Source of the DNA: Elusimicrobiota bacterium
GTDB lineage: Bacteria > Elusimicrobiota > Elusimicrobia > 2-02-FULL-39-32
Length of the DNA stretch: 60,473 nt
Assembly (NCBI GenBank): GCA_021730935.1
Contig: JAKFYJ010000020.1
Coordinates: forward strand, 1 to 60,473
Direction: 5' to 3'
Positions 33,945 to 42,195 of the stretch are shown piece by piece (position 1 is the stretch's first letter; every line of letters starts with the position of its first letter). The notes beneath the pieces are model-generated. The model was given only the letters and a program-made list of their open reading frames with translations. It did not search any database and was not told the DNA's origin. The position numbers and the translations under genes are program-made.

Positions 33945-35318
33945 ATGACTCGCAACAGACGTCTCCGCCATCTCTTCATTTGGCTTATCACCGGGGGCGG
34001 CATTTTATTTTTCGGTGTCTTGACGGCGCATGCCGATTTCGAAGACCTGGGATTTGGAGCGAGGCCCATGGGAATGGGACGCGCTTTCGTCGGACTCTCC
34101 GATGATTCCCGCGCAATTTTTTATAACCCCGCCGGATTGACCCATCTTAAACGAACTGAACTGACCGGAGATTATGCCCGCCTCTATGCGAAGCCGGGCG
34201 AAACGGCCGCGGCGTCTTCCGGACTCTTTTCCATGGCTGTTCCCCTGTCCCCCTATAAAACCCGGCAGGGACGAAACCTGGGAACGTCCGGGCTGGCCGT
34301 GGCGAGTTTTTCGCTGGACGGCGGGCCCTCGGAAAACATCGTCTGGCTGAGTTATGGAAACACCCTCCTGGAGCGGCTTTCGTGCGGGATGAATCTGAAG
34401 GTCCTGACCCAGAGTGATGCGCTTGACGCAGCGACGAGAGCGGACCGGATCTTCAGCCGAACCGGAGACCGCGGCGGAACCGCTTATGGCGCGGACCTGG
34501 GGTTTCTTTATAACCTTTTTCCCCGGACCTTTGTCGGCCTTGCCGTCTCGGATGTCGCTTTGAATTCTTCCGCCTCAGACAAACTCCCCGCGGCGCTCAA
34601 AACAGGGCTGGCTTTTCGTCAAAAAAAACTTAACACGGACGCTGATTTAATCCTTCGGGACGGCGAATATAAATTGAACGCCGGCGGAGAGCATTGGTAT
34701 TGGGATCGGACTTTCGCGGTTCGTCTGGGAGGGGGATACGGATCAAACGGCTATAAAAATATCGCGGCGGGTTTTTCCGTCAATTGGATCCACATGGTGA
34801 TTGAATACGCGCTGGTTTATCCTGTCTCGCGGGCCCAGGACGTTTTCGGCGATCACAGGATCTCGCTGGTGTATCGGTTCGGGAAAACGCCTCCTCCGGA
34901 AATCGAGACGGGGAGCGTTGAATATTATTATGAAAAAGTTATGAAAGAGGCGGAAATCCTGCGTTCGCGGCTGGAAAAAGCGGAGAACGACCGCGCCCGT
35001 TTGGAAAGGGCCCTGATCGACGAGGCCACTTCCCGCGCCCAGGACAAGCAGAACGCGGCGAGACAAGGGTCCGGACCCGAGTCCACTCGTCAAGTCCAGT
35101 CCTCCGCGCCCCGCAAGGCTCATGAAATTCAAAAGCCGAAGGAGCAGAAGCCGCCTGTCCGGCCCAAAACATATACGGTGGAAGAAGGAGACACTTTGAG
35201 TTTGATCGCCGACAAAATTTATCAGGAACCCGCCCGCTGGAAAGAAATCTATCAGGCCAACAAAGGCAAAGTCGACCGCGGCAGGATCGAGGCGGGAACG
35301 GTTTTGAACATCCCCTAA
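33945..35318 (+). CDS. PorV-like outer-membrane barrel fused to coiled coil and LysM domain
   Basis: A 457-aa exported protein. The signal segment (about 10-31) is followed by the PorV/UPF0164-type signature LGFGARPMGMGRAFVGL and FYNPAGLTHL, then barrel strands to HRISLVYRFG (about 315). A charged coiled coil (about 325-365), a Pro/Lys/Gln-rich linker and a C-terminal LysM domain (about 408-457, YTVEEGDTLSLIADKIY) complete it. LysM binds peptidoglycan, so the protein probably anchors an outer-membrane barrel to the wall. Its operon partners are histidine kinases, which suggests envelope sensing (inference). It is a third, divergent member of the barrel family in this window. Confidence 0.88.
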   Translation: MTRNRRLRHLFIWLITGGGILFFGVLTAHADFEDLGFGARPMGMGRAFVGLSDDSRAIFYNPAGLTHLKRTELTGDYARLYAKPGETAAASSGLFSMAVPLSPYKTRQGRNLGTSGLAVASFSLDGGPSENIVWLSYGNTLLERLSCGMNLKVLTQSDALDAATRADRIFSRTGDRGGTAYGADLGFLYNLFPRTFVGLAVSDVALNSSASDKLPAALKTGLAFRQKKLNTDADLILRDGEYKLNAGGEHWYWDRTFAVRLGGGYGSNGYKNIAAGFSVNWIHMVIEYALVYPVSRAQDVFGDHRISLVYRFGKTPPPEIETGSVEYYYEKVMKEAEILRSRLEKAENDRARLERALIDEATSRAQDKQNAARQGSGPESTRQVQSSAPRKAHEIQKPKEQKPPVRPKTYTVEEGDTLSLIADKIYQEPARWKEIYQANKGKVDRGRIEAGTVLNIP

Positions 35319-35332
35319 GGAGGAACTTTCAC

Positions 35333-36736
35333 ATGGACGAATGGGAAGAGGTGCGGAAACAAATCCGAATTCTGGAAGAGACGGGAGGATCACCGGACCC
35401 CCTCTCCGAAGTGAGCCGGCTTTCCGTCGCGGATTATTGGAAACGCAAATTCGACGACAGCAAGCGGCAGTGGGAAGAGGAGCTTGCCAGGCGGGACCGC
35501 GACAAGGTCAAGCTTCGGGAAGGATACCGCGAGGAGGAAAAAATCGTTTTCGAGCTGGGCGCCCGCCTCCGCGAGATGGAGAACCGGATCGAGTGGGAAC
35601 GGCTCCTGTGGGAAGAAAAATACAAGGTCAAGGCCGCAGAGGCGGATTTTGACCGGAAGAAGAACGAGGCGGAACTTCGCATCAAAGCGGCCCAGCAGGA
35701 AAATGACATCCTGAAAAAGCGTCTGAGCGAGGTTTCTGAATCGCTTCAGTCGGAACAGCTCAGGCGCCAAAAAATCGAGAGCGATAAATATCGGTTTGAG
35801 GAAGCGTATAAATCCCTTGAGGCGAAAATGCGGGAATCGGGTTCCGAAGACCGCGTGAAAGTCCAGTTCCTCGAAAGGGAACGGGATTCCCTGCAGAGGA
35901 GGATCGATGCCCTTCAGATTGAGCTGGCTCAGGCCCATTCCGTGCCCCTGGCGATGATGCCGATGCTGAGCCTTCAGGGCAATGCGGCCGCCGCGGAAAT
36001 TGAAAAGCTCAGGAAACAGGTTCAGGCGCACGAAAAGGAGGCGGAATTCTTTGCGGTCCGCGAAAAAGACCGGCTTCAGGCCGTTGAGGATATCGCCAAA
36101 GGGTTCGCGCACAAGGTCCGCAATTATCTCAGCATCATCGGAGGCACGATCCAGCTTTGTCTTGACGGGGATCCGAAGGAGAAGGAACTCAAGGATCAGC
36201 TGGTTTTGATCGATGCCAACGCTCAGGAGATGTTTAAAACCGTTGAAGAACTTTTGACTTTCACTCAAGTTCCGGCATTAAATCTTGAAAAGGTTTCGGC
36301 CGCGGATCTTCTGGAAATCGGTTTGGGCGCTTCGGCGGAGGCGGTGAAAAATGCGGGGGCGTCCGTGGAAAAAGAGATCCCGGATTCCCTGCCTCCTCTG
36401 AATGCCGATTCAGCCATGATTAAAGAAGCGATCCGGCAGATCATGGACAACGCGGCGGAAGCGTCTTCTTCCGGCCAAAAAATTCATGTGTCCGCCAGGC
36501 AGGATCCGGACAGCGGGCTCGTCCATTTCATCTTCGCGGATCAAGGCAAAGGCGTGGATGAAAGCCTGATCCCCAAACTTTTTAAGCCCTATTTCACAGG
36601 GAAGAAAGGGAAAAAAGGTCTGGGTTTGTTTATGGCCAGGCGCGCGGCGGACCTCCATCACGGGACCGTGAAGTTTGAGAGCGTGAAAGGTTCCGGGAGC
36701 CGCGTGACGCTCTCTCTTCCTGCGGCGAAGGCATAA
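35333..36736 (+). CDS. Coiled-coil histidine kinase (paralogue 1)
   Basis: A 467-aa cytosolic protein with a strong AGGAGG before the ATG. Residues 1-250 are almost entirely coiled coil with no PAS, GAF or membrane segment. They begin with a motif shared with 37909-39270 (MDEWE...YWKRKFDD...W). The kinase core follows: H-box GFAHKVRNYLSIIGG (His260), N-box IRQIMDNAAEA, G1 DQGKGVDES and G2 GKKGLGLFMAR. The H-box is of the NtrB/AHExRN type. The sensory input must come through the coiled coil or a partner; the neighbouring barrel-LysM and receiver-propeller proteins are candidates. The cognate response regulator is not known. Confidence 0.9.
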   Translation: MDEWEEVRKQIRILEETGGSPDPLSEVSRLSVADYWKRKFDDSKRQWEEELARRDRDKVKLREGYREEEKIVFELGARLREMENRIEWERLLWEEKYKVKAAEADFDRKKNEAELRIKAAQQENDILKKRLSEVSESLQSEQLRRQKIESDKYRFEEAYKSLEAKMRESGSEDRVKVQFLERERDSLQRRIDALQIELAQAHSVPLAMMPMLSLQGNAAAAEIEKLRKQVQAHEKEAEFFAVREKDRLQAVEDIAKGFAHKVRNYLSIIGGTIQLCLDGDPKEKELKDQLVLIDANAQEMFKTVEELLTFTQVPALNLEKVSAADLLEIGLGASAEAVKNAGASVEKEIPDSLPPLNADSAMIKEAIRQIMDNAAEASSSGQKIHVSARQDPDSGLVHFIFADQGKGVDESLIPKLFKPYFTGKKGKKGLGLFMARRAADLHHGTVKFESVKGSGSRVTLSLPAAKA

Positions 36737-36741
36737 ACGCC

Positions 36742-37875
36742 ATGTCCAACCTGATCGTTGCGGATCCTGACAAAACCATCCGCAAAACCATCCTTGAAGT
36801 TTTGAAACCGTTCAAGCACAGAGTGTTTGAAGCGGAGGACGGCGAACAGGTGCTGAAATTCATGAAAGAAAAGAAAATTCATGCCCTGCTTTTCGACTCG
36901 GAACTTCCGTCGAAAGGCGGGCTCGACTTGATCCCCGAGGTGAAGAAGATCGCGGCGCGAACGTCGGTGGTCGCCATGGTGGGGTTGGGAGACGATGCCG
37001 GCGGTTTGATGTCCAAAGGCGCCCTGTCCACCCTCACAAAGCCGTTCAGCATTCAGCGCCTCCGGGAAGCGGTTTCGCACGCGGTGGATCATTCCCTGCG
37101 CGCTCAGGCTTCTCCGAAACCCTGGAAAAAAATGATCCTCGCTTCCGCCGCTTGCGCGTTCCTCTTTGCCGGAGCGGGCGCGGGATATCGCGTTTGGAAA
37201 CTCGCGCGGGCGCCGATAAAATTATATTCCATCCCCTATGACAACCTTTCGGGCCTTGCCTCCGACGGAAAATTTTTGTGGACCTGTGACTGGTTCAGCC
37301 AGGCGGTTTATCGCCACAGCCCGGACGCCGTCTTGTCGCTCAGACGGACTTATGCCAAGGACGATCTTCATCCGAGCGCCGTCGCTTGGGACGGAAAAAA
37401 CCTCTGGGTCTATGCCGCGTGGGAAAATAAACTGGTGAAATGCAAAACCGACGATCTTCTCTCCGTCGAGCAGACCTATGAAGCTCCGGAAGTCCAGCCC
37501 TATGCCATGAGCTTTGACGGAAAAGATTTTTGGTATTGCGATCAGAAGAAAAGCGAGATGGGCCGTTTCGTTCCCGAGGGCGCTGGCCTCAAAATCATCG
37601 AGACGATTCCCACCCCTGGGAAAAAACCCGTGGGCGTTTTCAAAACAGCCGAATTTTTGTGGACCGCCGACGGACAGAGCGGCTTGATCTATAAGCATTC
37701 TCTGGCGAAAGGATATCCGGAGCTGGAAGCTTATGGTCTGCCGCAGGAAATGCAGAGCGAAAAAATCACCTGCTTTGGGTCCGACGGCGAAGTTTTTTGG
37801 GCGGGTTCGGACGCGTCTCACAAAGTGGTCCAGTTCAGAAAAAATAATTTAAAGCTCGCGGCGTCAAGCGATTGA
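36742..37875 (+). CDS. Receiver domain linked through a membrane helix to a beta-propeller-like domain
   Basis: A 377-aa protein. Residues 1-118 are a receiver with Asp8/Asp10, phosphoacceptor Asp52 in LLFDSELPSKGG and Lys100 in STLTKPF. Residues 131-148 form one membrane helix (MILASAACAFLFAGAGAG). Residues 160-377 contain repeats of about 45 aa with the pattern D.K.LW..D....VY (for example SDGKFLWTCDWFSQAVYRHS and WDGKNLWVYAAWENKLVKC), resembling YncE/NHL-like propellers. With positive residues before the helix, the receiver should be cytosolic and the propeller periplasmic. A phosphorylated receiver controlling an extracytoplasmic domain is unusual. It sits between the two paralogous coiled-coil kinases. 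Confidence 0.85.
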   Translation: MSNLIVADPDKTIRKTILEVLKPFKHRVFEAEDGEQVLKFMKEKKIHALLFDSELPSKGGLDLIPEVKKIAARTSVVAMVGLGDDAGGLMSKGALSTLTKPFSIQRLREAVSHAVDHSLRAQASPKPWKKMILASAACAFLFAGAGAGYRVWKLARAPIKLYSIPYDNLSGLASDGKFLWTCDWFSQAVYRHSPDAVLSLRRTYAKDDLHPSAVAWDGKNLWVYAAWENKLVKCKTDDLLSVEQTYEAPEVQPYAMSFDGKDFWYCDQKKSEMGRFVPEGAGLKIIETIPTPGKKPVGVFKTAEFLWTADGQSGLIYKHSLAKGYPELEAYGLPQEMQSEKITCFGSDGEVFWAGSDASHKVVQFRKNNLKLAASSD

Positions 37876-37908
37876 TATAAAATACAGGCATGAGAGAGGT
37901 GACCGGCC

Positions 37909-39270
37909 ATGGATGAATGGGAAAGTTTAAGGCTGAAGATCAAGGAACTGGAAACGAATTTCCTTCGGGGTTCGGCGCCCGCCGGCATTTCGACGCAAGA
38001 GGTTCCGGGAGCCGAATATTGGAAAAAGAAATTTGACGAGGAACGCCTGACCTGGCAGAAGGCGCTCGAAGAAAAAGACCGGGAACAGTCCATCCTCCAG
38101 GAGCGCTATGTCAAAGACGAAGAGGGCGTTTCTCTCCTGATCCAAAAGATCGGGCACCTCGAGAAAAAACTCGATTCCGAACGGGCTTTGTGGGAGGAGA
38201 AAAGCCGGGTCCGGCTCCTGGAATCGGAGCTTTCGGCGGTCAAGAACGAATGGGAAGACCGGGCGTCTCAGCTGTTGAGGCAGAACAAGGCATTGCAGGA
38301 CAAGCTGGAAAAGTCTCCGGAACAGGCGCTCGAGGAAGAAAAAGTCCTCAATGGGCTGAAAGCGGAAAAACTCAAGGCCGAGCAGGCCGCAAAAGCTCTT
38401 GAAGATCAGATTCATCAGCTCAAACAGTCCTCTGAATCCGCCGCGCAGAAACTGGCCGCAGAAAAAAAATCTCTTGAAGAAACCCTGGCCATCGCCGACA
38501 AGGAAAGGGCCCAGACGAAAGCCCGGATCCAGGCGCTTGAGGCGGAGTCCGGGACCCTCCGGAAAGCCCGGGACCTCGCGATGGACCGCATGAAACAGAG
38601 GGAAAAAGAGCGCCTGCAGGAGTTTGAGGATCTCGTCCAGGGATTTTCCCACAGGATCAAAAATTATGCCGGCATCATGACCGGAACTTTCGGGGAAACC
38701 GCGGCCGCGGGCGACGAGGCTGAAAAGCAGAAATTCGAAGCCCTGTTTCGGGAAAACGCCAAAGAGCTTTCCAGCCTCACGTATGAGTTTTTGAAATTCT
38801 CCCAGGTTCCCTCCGTGGTCGAGCAGGACCTGGACCTCAACTTGCTCGCGGCCCGCGCCCTTGCCGCGCAGAACGGCGCTCTGGAATCGAAAAAGATCAT
38901 CGTGAAAAAGGAATTCAGCGTGGATCTTCCCAAGATCAGGGGAGACGAAGCTCTGGTTGTTTCGGTTTTTGAAGAAATCATCTCAAACGCCGCCGATGCC
39001 ATGGAACCGGGGAAAACTCTTTTTATGTCGATCTCTGTCCGGGCGGAGGAACGCCTCGCGGTTGCGTCCGTCAAAGACGAAGGTCCAGGGATCTCTCCGG
39101 TCCTTCTCGAAAAAATATTCCGGCCATTTTATACGACGCGCAAAGGCCGCCGGGGACTGGGCCTTTCGAGGGCCAGGCGGAACATGGACCTGAACAGCGG
39201 GTCCATCCGCGTTTCCAGCATTGAGGGGCGCGGGACCACGGTCACGCTTGAATTTCCCCTGGCTCTTTAA
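37909..39270 (+). CDS. Coiled-coil histidine kinase (paralogue 2)
   Basis: A 453-aa cytosolic protein built like 35333-36736. The N-terminal MDEWESLR...YWKKKFDEERLTW motif is shared, a long Glu/Lys/Ala coiled coil runs to about 240, then the H-box GFSHRIKNYAGIMTG (His248), N-box EEIISNAADAM, G1 DEGPGISPV and G2 RRGLGLSRAR. GAGAGGTGA precedes the ATG. The two kinases could hetero-oligomerise through their coiled coils and act on the receiver-propeller protein between them (inference). Confidence 0.9.
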   Translation: MDEWESLRLKIKELETNFLRGSAPAGISTQEVPGAEYWKKKFDEERLTWQKALEEKDREQSILQERYVKDEEGVSLLIQKIGHLEKKLDSERALWEEKSRVRLLESELSAVKNEWEDRASQLLRQNKALQDKLEKSPEQALEEEKVLNGLKAEKLKAEQAAKALEDQIHQLKQSSESAAQKLAAEKKSLEETLAIADKERAQTKARIQALEAESGTLRKARDLAMDRMKQREKERLQEFEDLVQGFSHRIKNYAGIMTGTFGETAAAGDEAEKQKFEALFRENAKELSSLTYEFLKFSQVPSVVEQDLDLNLLAARALAAQNGALESKKIIVKKEFSVDLPKIRGDEALVVSVFEEIISNAADAMEPGKTLFMSISVRAEERLAVASVKDEGPGISPVLLEKIFRPFYTTRKGRRGLGLSRARRNMDLNSGSIRVSSIEGRGTTVTLEFPLAL

Positions 39271-39279
39271 TCGCGGGCA

Positions 39280-40338
39280 TTGAGAGATTTTCGAGTCCCC
39301 ATTGCTTTGTGGGTGTCCGTTTTTCTCTGCGCGCCCCTGTGCGCCGCGCCAAAACCTCTCTCCAAAGCGGACATCACCCGGCTCGCTTCCAAAGCGTCGC
39401 TCGGAAGCTCTTCGGCCCTCAAGGCCCTGATCCGCGAACGCCAGCGCCTGCTGGATCTGAAAGATGAATCTCCGTCGCTCGGCCTCCTCACCCGAGTCCT
39501 GAAACAACTTTCTCCGTCGAAAGGCTTGTCCGTGAAAATCAAGCCGCCCAAACGGATTGAGGCTCCTGAACCCGAAAACCTCCCGCTCAAAGCCGTGTCC
39601 GAAATCGGGCGGACGGAGCATGTCTGTTTTTTGGAGGCAGACAGGTTTGTTTTTGAGGGACAGAAAAAATCTTTGGCGGACGCTGATTGGAGTCCCGCGG
39701 GGGAGAGCATGGAGATGTTTGTCCTCTCTGTGAAACGGCGAGGGCAAAACGGCTTCGAAGCCGAAACATTTTCCCGGATCCTCTCATCGTCCCAACGGAC
39801 CGTCATGAGCCAAAGTCTCCAGACCTGGAACATCCTTCCCTCCGGCGTCTGGATAAAAAAAGGCGCGGACTCATTCTTGGTGTCCAGCTTGTCCGAAACG
39901 GTTCAAACCCCGATGGGAACGTTTCAGGATTGCCTTCAGGTGTCCGGCTTCATGGAAAAATATTATTTCGACAAGAAAACCGGGCCCGTTGCCATGGAAA
40001 TTTTTGACCGCCGCTGGGAACTGAGCGGAAGAACAGGATCCTGGACCGTCGATGAAGTCCTCACGAAAGGAGACCGAAAAGCGCTCACCGCGGCTGTCCG
40101 AGACAGGGCGGAGTTTTATGGAGGCGTGCTTGAAGAGACGGTTTCCCTTCAGCCCGTCCGCACCTATTGGGCGGCTCCTTCAGCGGGAACCTCCGGTCTT
40201 CCTCCCCTTGTGGTGAGGAGCCGTTCCCTGATCCGTCTCCTGAACCGGCGCAAAGAGAAACTTCCCGAAGTGAACCTTGTTGAGGATTATTGGGTCCGTC
40301 AGGAGGCCGAGGGAGGCGCCCTGTGGTTTCCCAGATGA
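39280..40338 (+). CDS. Exported protein of unknown function
   Basis: A 352-aa protein, TTG start, with a signal peptide (PIALWVSVFLCAPLCA). I recognise no family. It has a helical Ala/Leu/Ser-rich N-terminal part (about 25-90), a Pro/Lys segment (IKPPKRIEAPEP) and a mixed beta-rich region (about 105-270) with FEGQKKSLADADW, TPMGTFQDCLQVSGFMEKYYFDKKTG and WTVDEVL. That last stretch recalls lipoprotein-like sandwich folds, but this is weak. It ends in an ATGA overlap with the next gene, so the two are co-translated. Confidence 0.75.
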   Translation: MRDFRVPIALWVSVFLCAPLCAAPKPLSKADITRLASKASLGSSSALKALIRERQRLLDLKDESPSLGLLTRVLKQLSPSKGLSVKIKPPKRIEAPEPENLPLKAVSEIGRTEHVCFLEADRFVFEGQKKSLADADWSPAGESMEMFVLSVKRRGQNGFEAETFSRILSSSQRTVMSQSLQTWNILPSGVWIKKGADSFLVSSLSETVQTPMGTFQDCLQVSGFMEKYYFDKKTGPVAMEIFDRRWELSGRTGSWTVDEVLTKGDRKALTAAVRDRAEFYGGVLEETVSLQPVRTYWAAPSAGTSGLPPLVVRSRSLIRLLNRRKEKLPEVNLVEDYWVRQEAEGGALWFPR

Positions 40339-41591
40339 ATTCGGCTCTGGTTTTTCTCATGCTTCTGGCCCTGCAGGGCGCAAGTTTCGGCGCTCAAATT
40401 TCCAGTCACTCTGTCCTGATGTCCAGAACCGCGCAGTCTCAATTTTATTGGAACAATTTTGCGGAGGGGGACGCGGCGGTTTTGGATGTGACCGACGAAA
40501 CCTTTGAAAAAACCGCTGATTTTTTTTATCAGAACCGTTCAGACATCCGCGGCTTTTTTGATCAGGTTTTCATAGAGGAAAATGTTTTGGATCCCGGCGC
40601 GGGACATGACGCTTTATTGTCCTCATTGATATGGCCCGATTTTGCGAGGGCCATGAGTTTGGGGGCGGGAATTAAATCCAGTTCAGGGTTCAAAGAATCC
40701 TCTTCGGTTTCCCTCACCCCCAATCTGAAGACTTTCAGGCAATTGCAGTCTGAGGGGGGAAAGCCCGCCAACCTCATCCTTTCCGTCGATAGGAATCATC
40801 TTGCAAAAGCAGTCGCCGTGCGGTGGGCCGCGCCGATCCTGAACGCTCTCCAGGCTTCGGGATATGAAGTCCGGATCACTTTCGACCAGATCCTTCCCGG
40901 CCAACAGCTCTATTATTTTATGTCCGAGGAAAGCGCCATGCGCTCAGAAACCTTTCGGGCGCTCATCAAACTGCTCGAATCCTCCCAAAACGGTTCAGGG
41001 CCTCTCGTGATGGTTCATCCGCTTGAGGAGATGCGCAATTCCGGCCGTTGGAAAAAGGTGCGCCGTCTTTTTGGAATTCCGTCCAGCGAGACAGGCTGGC
41101 TCAAAAATCCTCCCGAGACCGCTCAGTGTTTCGGCAAGGATATTTTTTGGGGGGACCGCGGCCTGAAAAACAAGTTCGGAATCACTCGGGTCCGTGAACG
41201 CCGCGTCAAGGATGAAGGCGGAAACACGGCGCTTTCCGTCGTGCGCGAGTCTGAGTCCCTTTCGCTCCTTCTCGTGTCGGGGAATTGCCTTCTGGTGAAC
41301 GGGAATTATCTGGACTTTGAATCCGCCCATGTTTTTTCCCGCCTGATGGGTTCTCCCGTGATCTCGGTGTCAGACGCTCTGGTCGCCGCCAGACGGGACA
41401 AAATCGCCGCCCTGGCTTTGTCGGAGACGGCGATAAAGTTCAGGCTTGGGAATGGGTCAAACGCCGGGGCGTGGCGGGAAGTCCGATTCAGCGCGGAGGG
41501 AAAGCAGATTGAAGATAATCCCCTGTCAAATCAGTCCGAATTCGAAATTCGCCTCAAACCCAACGAACTTGTTATTCTGACCAAACCATAA
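40335..41591 (+). CDS. Exported protein of unknown function
   Basis: A 418-aa protein. I chose ATG 40335 (ATGA overlap with the upstream stop) because it opens a signal peptide (MNSALVFLMLLALQGASF); a longer frame from 40290 lies in the previous gene. The mature part has no family I can name. It includes a segment NLILSVDRNHLAKAVAVRWA, a region with VRITFDQILPGQQLYYFMSEES that looks like alternating beta/alpha elements, and a beta-rich C-terminus ending FEIRLKPNELVILTKP. That pattern resembles a barrel plus beta-sandwich glycosidase, but no catalytic motif was found. It is the last gene of the signalling/envelope operon and is followed by a terminator. Confidence 0.78.
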   Translation: MNSALVFLMLLALQGASFGAQISSHSVLMSRTAQSQFYWNNFAEGDAAVLDVTDETFEKTADFFYQNRSDIRGFFDQVFIEENVLDPGAGHDALLSSLIWPDFARAMSLGAGIKSSSGFKESSSVSLTPNLKTFRQLQSEGGKPANLILSVDRNHLAKAVAVRWAAPILNALQASGYEVRITFDQILPGQQLYYFMSEESAMRSETFRALIKLLESSQNGSGPLVMVHPLEEMRNSGRWKKVRRLFGIPSSETGWLKNPPETAQCFGKDIFWGDRGLKNKFGITRVRERRVKDEGGNTALSVVRESESLSLLLVSGNCLLVNGNYLDFESAHVFSRLMGSPVISVSDALVAARRDKIAALALSETAIKFRLGNGSNAGAWREVRFSAEGKQIEDNPLSNQSEFEIRLKPNELVILTKP

Positions 41592-41595
41592 CATA

Positions 41596-41634
41596 AAAAA
41601 ATCGCTCCGACGCGATATCGGAACGATTTTTTTA
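41596..41634. terminator. Bidirectional intrinsic terminator between the envelope operon and the tRNA
   Basis: Stem aatcgctccga (41601-41611) pairs with tcggaacgatt (41619-41629) with one mismatch, flanked by A-rich DNA on the left and T6 on the right. It can end the plus-strand operon and the minus-strand tRNA transcript. Confidence 0.8.
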
Positions 41635-41635
41635 T

Positions 41636-41968
41636 TGCGGGGGTAGGATTTGAACCTACGACCTTTGGGTTATGCGTACCACTTCAGCTTCCGCTGCTCC
41701 TCGTTTGAGGATTTGTGGTCTGGACTTTCTCTTCACCTTTGAACGGCTCTTGCCGTCGGTAAGGTGTCTGCCATTAAGTCTCTACACCTTCCCGCCGTTT
41801 TATCGGCGGACTTGGCTCGGGATTACCCCGCCAGGGGCTTCCCCGAATTTGACAGAAGTTCGTGCAAAAGTTTCCTTCTGCACAGCCCATTGCAGAATCA
41901 GTAAAGGCGTGTGCATCTGATTCTGCGGAATTGAGCCCAACGAGCTACCGGACTGCTCCACCCCGCGG
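41636..41968 (-). tRNA. Initiator tRNA-fMet(CAU) split by a group I intron
   Basis: The 5' exon is 41968-41935 and the 3' exon 41675-41636. Joined they give acceptor CGCGGGG/CCCCGCA plus A73, D-arm GAGC/GCTC, anticodon arm TTGGG-CTCATAA-CCCAA and T-arm GTAGG-TTCAAAT-CCTAC. The C1-A72 mismatch and the three consecutive G-C pairs in the anticodon stem mark an initiator tRNA. CCA is not encoded. The interruption lies between U33 and C34. Confidence 0.93.
41676..41934 (-). other. Group I intron (IC3-like) in tRNA-fMet, 259 nt
   Basis: The upstream exon ends in U and the intron ends in G, as group I splicing requires. In order on the minus strand the conserved core is P (AATTCGGGGAAGCC, 41850-41837), Q (AATCCCGAGCCAAG, 41825-41812), R (AGAGACTTAATGGCAG, 41784-41769) and S (AAGAGAAAGTCC, 41734-41723). 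R and S pair ACTT with AAGT as P7, a covariant of the ACTC/GAGT common in tRNA-Leu introns. A 10-bp P2-like hairpin spans 41927-41893 and a GAAA-capped hairpin 41886-41863. No endonuclease ORF is present. P1 was not resolved by eye. Confidence 0.9.
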
Positions 41969-42102
41969 ATCAATCATAGGATATCCCCGCCTTGAAGTCA
42001 AATCGCGCCGTATGTATAGCGTGGACCGAATAAAAATAACCCCGCTCCCTCCCCAAAACTAAAACTCCAAAATCTCAAATATAACCCGTTTATTCACTGT
42101 TT

Positions 42103-42175
42103 TGTGACAGGAATGTTACAAAATTGTTACAAAATTTATACGCATTCGTTACACAAAACCAGCTATATATAAGGA
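42103..42175 (+). promoter_or_regulatory. Promoter with five phased repeats for the giant surface protein gene
   Basis: TGTGACA (42103), TGTTACA (42114), TGTTACA (42125), a weak copy (42136) and CGTTACA (42147) are each 11 bp apart. TATATA at 42164-42169 forms the -10 after a 10-nt gap. Relative to the gene, the repeats have the same orientation as those of the minus-strand promoters. Confidence 0.6.
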
Positions 42176-42195
42176 ACAAAATTCCCGACAAAAAA

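Noticed and set aside
32555-34069. A 504-codon open frame on the minus strand
   Set aside because: It lies antisense to the clear REC-PAS-kinase and the start of the barrel gene and its translation shows no domain. It is a codon-bias shadow.
41672-42062. Short plus-strand frames over the tRNA locus, possible intron endonuclease
   Set aside because: The intron is only 259 nt, the frames are antisense to it and show no endonuclease motif.
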